A stretch of DNA of 64,000 nucleotides. It comes from Siphonodentalium dalli. Its lineage: Eukaryota; Mollusca; Scaphopoda; Gadilida; Siphonodentaliidae. A program made the translations under genes and the position numbers. The stretch covers positions 12,801,710 to 12,865,709 of the forward strand of contig CP136062.1 in the NCBI GenBank assembly GCA_032622095.1, given 5' to 3'. Positions within the stretch are counted from its first letter, which is position 1. Each line of letters opens with the position of its first letter. Shown piece by piece: positions 10,801 to 21,628 of this stretch. Under the pieces are notes generated by a model. The model was not told where the DNA came from. It ran no database searches and was given only the letters and a program-made list of their open reading frames with translations.

Positions 10801-10976
10801 CCCCCCGAACAGAGATGACCCTGTAGCTCACAACCCTACTTCAACTACATGTAGACCAGTGTAACCTAGACAACAGTAAGCCATTACGATCAGTTCAGCA
10901 CGTCACAACGTCCCGTGAAACCGCTGCGTAAAACTGTTATATGTTCGCTGGATCGGATTCCTGACCAAACGCTATA

Positions 10977-11150
10977 ATATTGTAAAACAATACGACGGGC
11001 GTACATGCGTTATAATGGGCGTACATGCGTTATGTGGATTACTATTTCTTTGGCTTCGGGGGTAAAAAATAATTGATTCGAGTCGAGGAACCCACCCATC
11101 AAAGCTAGAAGTGATCAGATATCGATGTTTGAAATCTATTATTTTAATAA
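10977..11150. repeat. Fragment of the AGGTACTC MITE family
   Basis: Shares GGCTTCGGGGGTAAAAAAT, GATTCGAGTCGAGGAA and CATCAAAGCT with the family interior. Both TIR ends are missing. The 20-bp CATGCGTTATAATGGGCGTA-type duplication at about 11000-11030 lies at its edge. Confidence 0.6.
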
Positions 11151-11291
11151 CAAGACAGTCAAAGACTGTGGGGTCGCTCACCAGACTGCAAAGACTGATG
11201 AGACTGAGATTCTGGAGACCACAATAGTCAGAACTTTTCATAATCAATTTGAAAGAAGTAGATCTAAACACGATATGTGGCTAGAGAGGCT

Positions 11292-11359
11292 TCAGTAGTG
11301 TACAGTGGGTAATATCAAGGTGAATATCCACCTTGAAATTACCCACTGTACACTACTGA
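11292..11359. repeat. 68-bp near-perfect hairpin
   Basis: TCAGTAGTGTACAGTGGGTAAT and its inverse form the outer arms; an inner stem TCAAGGTG/CACCTTGA surrounds a short AATATC loop. One or two mismatches interrupt the stem. Confidence 0.75.
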
Positions 11360-11639
11360 TCACCCCCTGCTCCAGTTCAACAAGTCCCCTCCCGACCGGA
11401 CTCCAGACTCCCAAGTCTTGGGTTGGAATTTCACAACCGACTTCTCAAACTTTCTCAATTTTTGGAAATTTCCAATCTCACAAGCACCTTTTTATAAAAC
11501 CATTTAGACATATTTGAAGCCCATTTATCCATGGACCCAAAACACCATACATGTATGTCAGATTAATCAGTTAGGTAGTTCCATGAAGATGTTTTAATGA
11601 ATTTGGTATTTCAATGATTTTTTAAACACAAAAGTGTTA

Positions 11640-12420
11640 ACTCCCCATAGCCCCGTCATTTCTTAACAGGTTGACTTCATGTTAACAAATCTGAATATCA
11701 GTCATTAAAGGATCCTCCATACTATATGTAAGCTAAATAGTCCAACCTCTCTTGAGAAGACAATTTAAGAATGACTATAGAGACATACAGTTATGTCCCT
11801 GGTCACACCCTATTTAACCTGGTGACCATGCACATCTGAATAAATTTGAATACCCGACACCAAAGAACCCTTCATACTAAATATAAGTAAAATAGACCTG
11901 ATGGTCCTTGTGGTGGAAGCATGTTAAAATGTGTGGCTATTTCGGTCGAACAGTTTAACCCGAAGTAGGAAAATATGGACTGTTACTGGTTGAAAAATCA
12001 AATCTACAGCCTCATTGCCCCCACCCAGGCAGCTTAGAAATCAATAGGAATCTATATATTATTATACCAGTATCAAACAGCATACATACAGGTAGGGTGG
12101 GTGGTTGAGAGTTAAATCTCTTATCCCTGCCCTTATTTGAACAAATGTGAATCCCCATCTATGAGATCCATTCATCTAGAAATTTCAAATGGTAGATTTT
12201 AAGAGTTGAAGAAAACTGATTTTCCTCAAAAGTTTCCTAAAAATGACCTCACGTGTACAAATCTGAACCCCACTCACAAAAGGACCCTCCATACCAAAAG
12301 CTAAATAGGCCTGATGGTTTTTGAAGAATTACTATGGAGGGAAAGAGTTATGGCCCTGGCTTCTCACCTATATGACCTGATGAACTCATTTGAACAAATC
12401 TGAATGTGAGTCAAAATATA
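11640..12420. repeat. Diverged tandem units of ~120-160 bp
   Basis: A module of the type ACAAATCTGAA, then AGGACCCTCCATAC, then AGCTAAATAG and CTGATGGT recurs with starts near 11688, 11830, 12145, 12262 and 12390. Divergence is high, so the array is old. There is no reading frame across it. Confidence 0.55.
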
Positions 12421-12436
12421 TAAACCCATTCGGTCT

Positions 12437-12924
12437 TTAAAGGTACTCAACCCGATAAAACTCCTCTCAATTACTATTTCAATGGCTTCGGGGGTCAAAA
12501 ATATTTGATTGGAGTCGAGGAAGTCACCCATCAAAGCTCAGATTTGTTAGATATCGATTTTAGAAATCTATTATTTTTCATTATCGGGAATTCTTCCTGG
12601 CCCAGAAGATAGTCAAAAATTCGTTATTATTACCCACTTGATTATAGAGTTATCCATCCTTGTCTGTTTGAATAGAATTTTGGCGTAATATCTCGAGCAG
12701 GTTACCAAATTGACGGCAGTTATAAGTACTCATCTCGAGAACATACGAATTTTCAAAAATCAATATCTAATAACTCTGAGCTTTGTTTGATGGGTTCCTC
12801 GACTCGAATCAAATATTTTTCACCCCCAAAGCCAAATAAATAGTAATATAGGACCCTCTGATCGGATTGTTGTTGTTGGAATCTGTTGAGATGGGGACCC
12901 TCTTTACGGGTTGAGTACCTTTAA
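12437..12924. mobile_element. AGGTACTC MITE, full-length reference copy
   Basis: A 488-bp element from TTAAAGGTACTCAACCCG to CGGGTTGAGTACCTTTAA. TTAA at both edges and a fully symmetrical terminal repeat of at least 14 bp make this the cleanest member in the window. It encodes nothing. TTAA edges again fit a piggyBac-type transposase acting in trans, although the AGG terminus is not the classic CC. Confidence 0.85.
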
Positions 12925-13420
12925 TATGTATGTGGAGAAGAACAAAATTGATGGACGGATGGAGACATCCCAACAGAGGGATGGATGGGAGGACATACTG
13001 ACAGACAAATTCAATCCAATATACCCCCCCCCCCCCAAGTTTTCTTTGCAAATCAGGGTATAACCTACAACATACAGTATTAATGAGCTGATGTACGCCA
13101 CTAGATACAAGCTGGAGATCGATGTGCTCTATATATACGCTACAATCGAAACCAACACAATATGGATCTTCGGGGTGATCTCTAGATGGGAGCCTCCCTT
13201 TCCCCCCGAAATTCGTTAAAAAACATGGCTGTCAGCAGCCATCTTGGATTTCAAATGTGAATCCACCTGCACACAATGTAGCCCACATGTATTGGATAAT
13301 TGATTTGAAACTTTACAAACTTGTTTATGATACCTCTAAATGAGAGCTATCGAAGTTGAACGATTTTCGACATAAATATGGCCGCCGGCAGCCATCTTAG
13401 ATTTCACTCTTTACATCACT

Positions 13421-14110
13421 AAATCTTTTAGCACACCCTGCAGAGCACATCCGTCGTCCGATTATTGTACCAATACGGGTATATAACGTTAATAACAATC
13501 AAGATGGTTTGATTATTTATTAGAATATAGTTCATAGGAATATCTTCTTCGTCATAGGTCTTCTCCTAGATTGGTTCGTCTTCCAGTCGTCTGCTCGGGT
13601 TGGGGTCTACGTGATTCTTGGGCTGCTCGCGTCTTCATAAGTTGAGGGTGTCTTCCTGTCGTCTGCGGGTTGATCTCCAGTTGAGTTCGTCGTCCTATCG
13701 TCTGCTTCGCTTCTTCGTTGGTACATCGGGGTCGCGTTGTTAGAAATACAAGATCGTAATGTTACCTTGTATTCCTTGATGCTTTCTCTATGAAAATCCG
13801 GGTATCTTTATAGGTCTTCTTGTCGTGTCCTGCCTGAAGCATTTTACACGGCTCATCAGACGGGGCGTTCCTGTGTTGATCAGGCGAACGTCATTATTCT
13901 GTGTCGTCTCCTAGTCTCCAACATGGACAGCTCGCTGCGTTAACTTCAGAGGACATCGTCTCGCGGGAACATTAATTATAGTTAGTCCGTAATTGCTGTG
14001 ATAACCGTTCGTCCTGTGCTGTAGACTTCTAATCTTCACGCTGCGTTAATCCTATACTTCGGGTAGTCCACGTTTGTTGTTTGCGTGTCGTATTCCGTAC
14101 ATCGATATAG
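13421..14110. other. Region 3' of the G1 retroelement; LTR not proven
   Basis: This is relatively GC-rich DNA with several GTCGTC and TCTTCC-type near-repeats. In element orientation it would hold the 3' untranslated region or 3' LTR of G1. No second copy is present in the window, so an LTR cannot be delimited. Confidence 0.35.
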
Positions 14111-14241
14111 TTAACAGGGGTACCTACATATATGGTAAATCGTACTGCCCCTGCGAACTGAATATTGTCTGCTTTTTTGGGTTGAAGGTTCTGCCCTGGG
14201 TGTATCTTGGAACATTACTCCTTCACTTTTTCGATTTAAAG

Positions 14242-14751
14242 CTATGATTGAAATCGCCAGTGCAATCCGTCGCTGCGAAGTAGGTTGATGAAGTTCCGAA
14301 TGAGTTCGCAACAGCGGCATCGTTGAGTGAGGGGCCGTTCCTGTTCGTACGTTCGTTGCTGTCGTTGGTACGGCTGCTGTCGTGCCCTGGAGTAGGTTCG
14401 CTGGCGAGTCCGTGTTGACTGTCGGGGTGAGTTCGGGTAGTAGCACCAATCTGGGTCGATGGGTGCGCCTTCAGTTACTCTGGGTGGGTTGTACGACGGG
14501 GGAGGCGACTGCATCGTGTAATGACGTCTATATTCGTTGTAAGGCTGTATCCATGGCTGACTGTAGGATGGGGTTGGCTGCATGTGTGGCAGGGTGTCGA
14601 GGTTGCTTCCCTGTGGCCGTGTGCTAGTTGACGGTCGCACAACTGGGCGGGATGTCATATTGTCATCGTCGGGAGGTGAGGTAGTTTCGTCCTCACTGTC
14701 CGAGTATGGGGGTAGGTTGTGACAATTTGTCGACCCTTGTTCCGCCGCCAT
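14242..14751 (-). CDS. Unknown 169-aa acidic/Arg-rich protein of G1
   Basis: Not recognised. The ATG at 14751 has a good context (ACCATGG). The protein has three zones: an acidic N-terminus around residues 10-32 with LPPYSDSEDE, a proline/tyrosine-rich middle with a PPPSYNPP block near residue 85, and an arginine/glutamine-rich region around 108-145 followed by a C-x-C-C cluster. PPxY motifs recruit WW-domain proteins and in retroelements can act as late-budding signals. The basic zone could bind nucleic acid. It is the last frame of the G1 element, downstream of integrase. A role as an accessory or env-region product is inference. Confidence 0.45.
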   Translation of the reverse strand: MAAEQGSTNCHNLPPYSDSEDETTSPPDDDNMTSRPVVRPSTSTRPQGSNLDTLPHMQPTPSYSQPWIQPYNEYRRHYTMQSPPPSYNPPRVTEGAPIDPDWCYYPNSPRQSTRTRQRTYSRARQQPYQRQQRTYEQERPLTQRCRCCELIRNFINLLRSDGLHWRFQS

Positions 14752-15166
14752 GGTCAGCCTGTAAGACTCAAACGAATATTGGTATGAGGTTTGAGAATAA
14801 ACGATACTTCAGTAAACAATGATTACTTTTCCAATTTCTCGATATCTCTCGAGGGTCGTTAGACCGGTCAATTTCAAAAGGGTAATTTACAATTAGGTCT
14901 ACATAGATATGGATCGACGAACAGTTATGCACAAGATAAATCGGGATGACTAATTTCCATCATAAACACATGACTATAATTATGTAAGGGATCCTAATCC
15001 ACATTCAACGATTAATATTGAAAATATGAGAAATGCATAAATCTCTACAAACATACAACTGATATGTATATACCAATGCAAAATTTGATACGAAAAACAA
15101 TAAAATACATGAATACATATATGCATATATATAAGTGATACTAATCCCAATCCGCCACGGGTGTGG

Positions 15167-15490
15167 TTAGCCTCTGACGGCTATAATTGGATATAGGCCT
15201 TCCTGAGTATTGTCCCTGAATGGCGCAGACGGCTTTGGTACATCCGTCTCCACTGCTTCGTCTATGGGCTCTTTGAACACGACCATTGGGACATCCTCAG
15301 GTTGCTGGTCTAACTGCTTATTGTGCATAATGGCTAACCTTGGCAAGTGTCTTTTAACAAATTTCCACCAATATCGGTGAGTCAACAGGATGAAAATTAC
15401 TGCTGCTGTTATTACAAGGGCATAATACCGCCATTGATACAATTCATTGGAGGGGTTGGTATAGACTAGTTCATTCACTAAGTCAGGCAT
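15167..15490 (-). CDS. Unknown 107-aa single-pass membrane protein of G1
   Basis: Not recognised. It starts at an ATG at 15490, about 360 bp after the integrase stop. Residues 23-42 form one hydrophobic helix (ALVITAAVIFILL) followed by a basic, aromatic segment RYWWKFVKRHLPR, which predicts a cytoplasmic C-terminal tail. That tail holds an acidic proline-containing region. There is no signal peptide before the helix and no cysteine-rich ectodomain, so it is not a standard retroviral envelope. It may be a small accessory membrane protein or the remnant of a spliced env-like gene. Confidence 0.45.
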   Translation of the reverse strand: MPDLVNELVYTNPSNELYQWRYYALVITAAVIFILLTHRYWWKFVKRHLPRLAIMHNKQLDQQPEDVPMVVFKEPIDEAVETDVPKPSAPFRDNTQEGLYPIIAVRG

Positions 15491-15850
15491 GTGAATCTTT
15501 TAGATCGCCTTTAGTTTGTCCGAGGCGCGCTTAACCGTAGTAACCCTAAGGGTTGCGTTATTCGCGCTGGCGCGTGCTTGTTATCTCTCGGCACACGATT
15601 GTAAAGCTCAACGGTTGATTGGTAGGTAACGGTAATTTACTACATGTAAGTAATGGTTCCATGGAAACGTGCGGCCTGTAATCAATAGGGACATGACTGC
15701 CTATTGCGATTTGGTTGGGGCATTGGGCTAAATATTTTCAAACGCCACATTCTGGCGGGTTTATGAGGCCAGGTTATAGTTGCCAATAAGACAGTTAAGA
15801 ATAGGGTCCAATTCATTCTGTGATGAACCCCAGGTCAATTATATTATAAT

Positions 15851-17575
15851 TTACATTGCTGCTACTATTGATGAGGTCACCGCTATCGATGAGGTCACTG
15901 CGGATAGTAAAGTTTGCAATGATGTTTTAACCGTATTCGCTCCATCCGAGAGTTGCTTACACTTGCGCGGACTGGCGTAGGCGACCACTTCCATGAATTC
16001 GTCCTCCGAGCTGTCAGTGCTAGTAAGCTTTTCCGTTACAGTGCGTTTGTATCGGCGTGGTGCGGAAGCACGTTGCGCTTCGGCACTCGGCCCTGGTTCC
16101 TCGTCCGTGGACGAGCCATGGTTTTGTAATGACCATGAGCGCATGAGTCGCGCTTTTCTGCGCTGCAAGCGCAATTTAAGCTCGCTTAAAGGGACATCTT
16201 CGTCATCGGAGTCTGAACATTGTCTCCGAAATCGAGCGATTACATCATCTGGTAATGGTTCGGTTTCATCACCAGAAGACCCACCCATAAGGTTAGGGGC
16301 GGGGACGTCGCTATCTTCGTCTTCAGGGGGTACAACAAACGTTTGAGCACGCTTGTTGGTGTCAGTCTTGGGGATTTCCCACTTAAGGTTGGCCTTGCGC
16401 ATGTGTTCAGCATGGGATTGTGTGACTTTCCCAGTCAATTGGTTCCTTAACTCGAAAGTAACGGGCGTTATTTGCTTGGTTATGCGGAAGTAGGGTTTCC
16501 ATTTACTTTCCAGTTTGCTTTTTCGCAAGTGATTCTTAACATACACGGCCTCTCCAATCTCGAATTTGGTGTCTGTGGCCTTTTTGTTAAATCTGTCCGC
16601 GTATAGGCGTTTCGCCTGTTTCACGTGTTTGCGTACCAGCATAAATGATTTATGTTGCTCTTGCAAAGCTATTTGGTGATAATCTTCCCCAGCGTATTTA
16701 CGCCTTGGCTTCAAGAGGTTATCTATTGGGAATACGACATCCCGGTTGTACCACAAGAAAAATGGGGAAAATTTTGAAGTTTCATTTTTGTTAAATCTGA
16801 TCGCAGCTAGTGCTTGATTTAAATGGACATCCCAAGTATTGAGTTGGTCCGCCATTTTCTTTGAGACCACGTCTTTTAAGCTTTTGTGGAATCTCTCAAC
16901 TTTGGCGTTGCTCTGGGGGTGATAATAGAACGTGGTCACGTGATGAATGTTTAAAGCCTTCAACGTGTCCCTGACCTTGTAATTTATGTTTTCGCTGCCG
17001 TTATCGGAAATGATTTCTAGTGGACATCCATGGCGAGGGAAGATCTCATCGATCAAGAGGTGAACAACGTTATCTGCTGATTTGTCCTTGACCGGAAATG
17101 CTTCTGCCCATCCACTATATAAGTCTACAAAGCTGATAATGTAACGATTACCCGATAACGATGTGGGGTAGGGGCCTGATAGGTCCAAACCAATTTTGGC
17201 AAAAGGGTAAGGTGGTGTATCCGTTATTTGCATTTTGGGGGATTGTTTCTGTAGGGACCTGACTTGGCAGGTCACGCATTTGCCAACGTAGCAGTTGAGT
17301 TCCTTATACAGTCTGGGCCAAAAATATTTCGATCTAATCGCATCGTGTGTTTTGTCTATCCCTACATGGCCATTGTTATCATGGTATTGTTGGATTACGT
17401 TGGTTTGAAGATGTGTGGGTTTCCACAGGCGTGGGGTCGGTTCTGCATCAGCACTCGAGAGGTAATATAGTACCCCATCAATCATTAAGTGTTTGTCATT
17501 CCGGGTGTCCTCGCCTTTGTCGAGGGCCTCCAGAACTGACGCAATTTCCGGGTCTTTCTTTTGTTCCTCAAGCAT
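15851..17575 (-). CDS. Ty3/Gypsy-type integrase of G1, 574 codons
   Basis: It joins retroelement cDNA to chromosomal DNA. The HHCC zinc-binding module is H65, H70, C100, C103. The catalytic triad is D131 (GLDLSGP), D191 (ISDNGS) and E227 (AKVERF), with 35 residues between the last two, as in DD35E enzymes. A GPY/F-like domain follows around residues 350-395 (KWKPYFRI, then VTFELRNQLTGK). About 175 further residues are rich in acidic serine clusters such as SDSDDED and DSSEDEF and are longer than usual for such integrases. The ATG at 17575 is internal to pol; the frame stays open upstream to about 17736. All catalytic residues are intact, unlike the upstream RT. Confidence 0.9.
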   Translation of the reverse strand: MLEEQKKDPEIASVLEALDKGEDTRNDKHLMIDGVLYYLSSADAEPTPRLWKPTHLQTNVIQQYHDNNGHVGIDKTHDAIRSKYFWPRLYKELNCYVGKCVTCQVRSLQKQSPKMQITDTPPYPFAKIGLDLSGPYPTSLSGNRYIISFVDLYSGWAEAFPVKDKSADNVVHLLIDEIFPRHGCPLEIISDNGSENINYKVRDTLKALNIHHVTTFYYHPQSNAKVERFHKSLKDVVSKKMADQLNTWDVHLNQALAAIRFNKNETSKFSPFFLWYNRDVVFPIDNLLKPRRKYAGEDYHQIALQEQHKSFMLVRKHVKQAKRLYADRFNKKATDTKFEIGEAVYVKNHLRKSKLESKWKPYFRITKQITPVTFELRNQLTGKVTQSHAEHMRKANLKWEIPKTDTNKRAQTFVVPPEDEDSDVPAPNLMGGSSGDETEPLPDDVIARFRRQCSDSDDEDVPLSELKLRLQRRKARLMRSWSLQNHGSSTDEEPGPSAEAQRASAPRRYKRTVTEKLTSTDSSEDEFMEVVAYASPRKCKQLSDGANTVKTSLQTLLSAVTSSIAVTSSIVAAM

Positions 17576-17765
17576 ATTGAAGTTGGGCTTGTTGAACAGT
17601 AGGTCAGTAGGCTGGTATGCCTTACCAATTTGATTTTTACTCGGTAGCTCCTTTGGGGTTACATCGAACTTGCAAAATGTTTGGGTTGAAATTTGGATGA
17701 ATTTAAGGCGGCTATTTCTGCCTGGGTTTCGGCGATTGTAAGGTTATTGTCGTTTATATCCACTT

Positions 17766-18071
17766 CTACTTCGGCTTTAATTGTTCCGTATATGCATTAG
17801 GGGGCGTCCGACTGAGCATGTCTGCACAGTGATTATCTGGGCCTGCTATGTATTCAATGTTACAGTTATAGCCAGCTATGCCTAAGGCCCATTGCTGGAT
17901 TTTCTTGTTCTGCATGGGGGATTCCAAGAGGTATTTCAATGGTTTATGGTCCGTTTTTATTGTGAAAGTGGCGTTATGGAGGTAATGGTCCAGCTTTTGT
18001 AACGCAAAGTGGATTGCATACGCCTCTTTTTCGACAGTTGGCCATCGGGTTTTGGTATCGCCGAGTTTATG
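17766..18071 (-). pseudogene. RNase H segment of G1 pol
   Basis: In the same frame as the RT piece but after an in-frame TAG at 18072, the minus strand reads through a typical Gypsy RNase H second half: TRWPTVEKEAYAIHFAL with the catalytic glutamate, a TDHKPLKYLL motif with the catalytic aspartate, and a C-terminal AGPDNHCADMLSR. It stops with TAG at 17766. Between about 17680 and 17740 the integrase frame is open as well, so a frameshift joins the two regions. Confidence 0.75.
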
Positions 18072-18615
18072 CTAGAGATAATAGATTGGTTCTTCAATGC
18101 CATCTTCGCCTAACTGGGTTAAACAGGCGCCAATGCAGAAGTCGCTCGCGTCGGAATACAATGTATATGGTGTTGCTGTATTCGGGTAGGCGAGGAGGTG
18201 TACCGCTGTAAGATTTTCTTTTAGTTTGTCGAATGAAATTTGGCAAGGTTGGTCCCATCTGAATTTAGCATATTTTTGTGTGAGTTGGACCAGAGGTTCG
18301 GCTATCTGAGAGAATGAGGGGACGAATCTACGATAGTAGTTACTCATGCCAATGAAGGAACGTACTTCCTTGACTGAGGTCGGCGGAACAAGGGACCGGA
18401 TGGCCTTGACCTTGTCGGGGTCAGGTCGGACGCCATCGGCATCGATTATGAATCCCAAATAGTGTGTTTTCTGTTGCAAAAACTGGCACTTTTTCAATTT
18501 TAATTTCAGTGTATGTTGGCGCAGCTTGTCAAACACTTTTTGGATGTGTTTCAAATGTAATTCTAGGGACTCACTGTAGATCAAAATGTTATCCCGCAAA
18601 CAGCCCAGCATATCT
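18072..18615 (-). pseudogene. Reverse transcriptase C-terminal part of G1, truncated
   Basis: Holds the end of the palm, the thumb and connection, and the start of RNase H. The active-site motif that should read DDILIYS reads DNILIYS, so the second metal-binding aspartate is asparagine. Further on, HYLGFIID, SFIGMSNYYRRFVPSFS and the RNase H entry LYSDASDF are canonical for Ty3/Gypsy pol. The fingers and first half of the palm are missing because the sequence is cut at about 18615 by a MITE. I found no gag or remaining RT beyond it, so G1 is 5'-truncated. Confidence 0.85.
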
Positions 18616-18827
18616 AAATTCACCCTCTGGGGACCTCATTCTGATTAGGCTTCATCTTCTGTGGAAAGTTTCTTTATTATCAAATTTGTATAGAAACTTC
18701 TTCACATAGATTCTATTTCTTTTTTAGTTTAGTTTCTCTATTTCCCCAAATTGGGAACTTCAATTTGAGTCTATGTCTCCCATAGCAGATGAGGCGATGT
18801 ATAATGACGTCCCCAGAGGGTGAATTT
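18616..18827. mobile_element. GGGGAC MITE, compact full copy
   Basis: A 212-bp element with 25-bp terminal inverted repeats differing at one base; the ends begin AAATTCACCCTCTGGGGAC. The interior is AT-rich and noncoding. It sits exactly where the G1 reverse transcriptase is broken. No clear target duplication is visible. Confidence 0.8.
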
Positions 18828-20740
18828 GGTTACAGGCACAATAAACCCAGGCTTGTGTGTTAATATAATTTATTAGCCGCCTCCCTTTAAGTCATCTGAG
18901 AACAAAGGCACCTATCCCGTGATATTTCCCTAGTTAGTTGACCAATGTGTCAATTTTTCTTAATATCGTCTAAGCTGATAAGGAACGCTCTTCTAAGCTG
19001 ATAAGGAATGCTCTATATATTCATGTATGATCACATATGATAATATATTTTTATGCCCCCCCCCCCCTTTAGGGTCAACGAAACTTATCCAATGGTATCC
19101 CCCGGGTCAATTTACCCCTGTATATGAATTTCCAGCGACCAGGGTCCAACCATTTTTGGTATATGATTAATTATTTAATTATAATTGTTTATTATTGCCC
19201 CTTTAAGTAATATCAGATCAACGGCATCTATCCCATGATACTAGTTGGGTCAATTTAACCCTGTGCATAAATTTTCAATGACCAGATTCCAACCCTTTTG
19301 TGTATATAATTTCCGGTATTTTGTTCAATTATCAAAGGGTTAATTCCAATGGAGTATGTGCCGAAAATAATCAAGTCATTCACATTATTTACCCAACATT
19401 CAGTCAGGTTTGGACATAAGTGAAACAGATATGTACAAAACTACAATACAATATTGCTATTTAAATTTGCTATTATATTCCCAATAATGAGCCAATATAT
19501 TGGTATTTGGAATTTATTTTTTTCTATTATATTCCCAATAATGAGCCAATATCTTGGTATTTGGAATTTGGTGGCAGTTTCCACAATCCACTGTTTCGAC
19601 TCTGTCAGACTGTGAGTGGGTGTGGGAGTGATTTTGAGAAGTTTAGTATAGATATATATATTAACAAAAAATAAATACATCTGGAGCGGGCCAACATATC
19701 AAGTGGGGCGATGATAATCTATGTATTTATTTTGCATGGCCTAACTACATGGAAAGTAAAAAAAAGATGTCAGGTGTAAAATGACGATATTCTAATAGTA
19801 GTATTACTATACATCACAAAAGTGAACACAAACATTTGTATGGATCAATCTATCCTCTGATCAGATAGTTCATGCAGTTATATGCCAGTCACCCTACACC
19901 GTGGCTGTGAACTTGTGGTATAGATGAGTATATCTGCTTTCCACTAGATGTAGAACTTTGAAAATCACACACTGTATGCATGTACAGTATGGTAATAGAT
20001 ACCTATATACCCCAACACATCAACTATGATTCAAAGATGTAGGAGAACATCCAGAATGATTTAAAGTAGAGTCGGTCAAATTTTTAGTTGTTCTGATGTG
20101 AAATTTTTCATGGCATGTCAAATCGTCTGAAGAGTGAAGTCAACTTGATTAGTTTTTGCTCCGAATCTGTGTTAAATGAACGATCTGATGCTGTCATAAT
20201 CCACCACAAAGTTGGTACACATTTGTGAAATTAAACCGAATAGTCAAATATGTGGCATATGTTGGTTAAAATCATCAAAATACACACAACTTGAAGTTGC
20301 CGCAAGTTCGTGTCATCTGTATGACCCTGTCAATCTACTCCAGTCTCCACACACACCTTTGTCTTGAGTCCAGTTTAATGAATACAATCTACCAATCAGA
20401 ACATAATTATGTCCGAATCCCCAAAGATGTGCTTACTGTTTGTGTCTGGCCTGAGTTGACTAATCAAATCACTTTCTGATCACGTTCATTTTCAGTGTTT
20501 TTTTCTTCTGAAGTTGATTTGACATTTTTGAGATTGAGTTATGACTCATATGAGTATTACAATTTACATTTGTTGAGATTTTTCAATTTCGGGTTTTTTA
20601 TTGGATTAAATGAGCAGAGTTTTCTAAGAACATGGATATTTAACAGTTATTCACACGAAAAACTAAATCGGCTGTTCATTCATTCGTGGAATGCACAAAC
20701 ATCGTATATACATTCGAAAGAAACTGCATAAAACACTTAT
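18828..20740. other. No gene recognised
   Basis: AT-rich noncoding DNA. It includes a C run near 19056-19067, a diverged pair of blocks containing AATTTACCCCTGT or AATTTAACCCTGT near 19110 and 19250, and a dimer of ~64 bp at 19460-19570 built on TTATATTCCCAATAATGAGC. Confidence 0.5.
19460..19570. repeat. Direct dimer of ~64 bp
   Basis: TATTATATTCCCAATAATGA, CCAATAT and TTGGTATTTGGAATTT occur twice head to tail with one or two changes. Confidence 0.75.
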
Positions 20741-20749
20741 TTAAACTCC

Positions 20750-20900
20750 GGAAACAATTTACTTTCGACATCGCTAAACGCACCTGACTATAAGAACGTA
20801 CTAGCGCATGCGCAAAACTTAAAACAATTACTTCCGTCGTATACGGCGTGTCCGTCAGTCTTCTCCACTTCGAACAGCTTCCGTTTTGTATAAATAAATT
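20750..20900. promoter_or_regulatory. Candidate TATA-less promoter (NRF1 and ETS motifs)
   Basis: Around AGCGCATGCGCAAA near 20803-20816 lies an exact NRF1-type GCGCATGCGC palindrome. ACTTCCG and GCTTCCG, which are ETS core motifs on the reverse strand, occur about 15 and 60 bp further on. In animals this pairing marks housekeeping promoters. No gene could be attached on either side. Confidence 0.3.
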
Positions 20901-21628
20901 CTGGTCGCAGTTACTAGCACCCTTGACAAAACATTGTTCATAAATTAATTTTGTCGTTGTGTACATACTTACAGGAGGTAGATACTTGGTTCGTTCAAAT
21001 TTTAATTTCGAAATTTGTTGCAAGAGTGAATCGTGGAATTATGACTTTGAACCCGAGGAGAGACTCAGTCACTGAGTCAGCGAGACTTAGATAAGTTACT
21101 TAGTTAGAACTTAGAAGTTAGAGTCAATCATCAATGGACGGTCAATAATCACTCTCTGACTCTGCCCTCGCCTGGAATTGGTGAATTTGTTATATTCGCG
21201 ATCAAACAAGGCGTATATATCTATATGCTACATCCGATACTGATCATGTACATGTACTCACCTTGTATATCATAATGTAAGAAGGTTTTTCTCGTCCACC
21301 TCGTGTGTGGTAATTGGTAATTCGTGGAAATAATAATCCGAAGTGGCGATTTTCATTTGTTTGAATAGCATCACCGTCCGCGAGTAACCTTAATTCTGAT
21401 TGGTTAAGATGAACACGGTTATCCAATCGCTGCATGTGTGGCTGGGAAAGACGATACAAAGAGTTCAATAGGGCATGTCAAAAGTTCAAAGAGCGTGTCA
21501 AATTATTTTTGGAAACATATTTTTTCGTTTAACAGTATTGTAGATTATATGCTCTCCCAGCGTCGAGTGTGTATACGCAGTACTCACTTACGCCCATGGC
21601 TAGCCGCTTCGCGGCGTCGCCTACGTGG

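Noticed and set aside
11185-11225. Hammerhead ribozyme core (CTGATGAG) suspected
   Set aside because: No matching GAAA strand and no stems around the motif.
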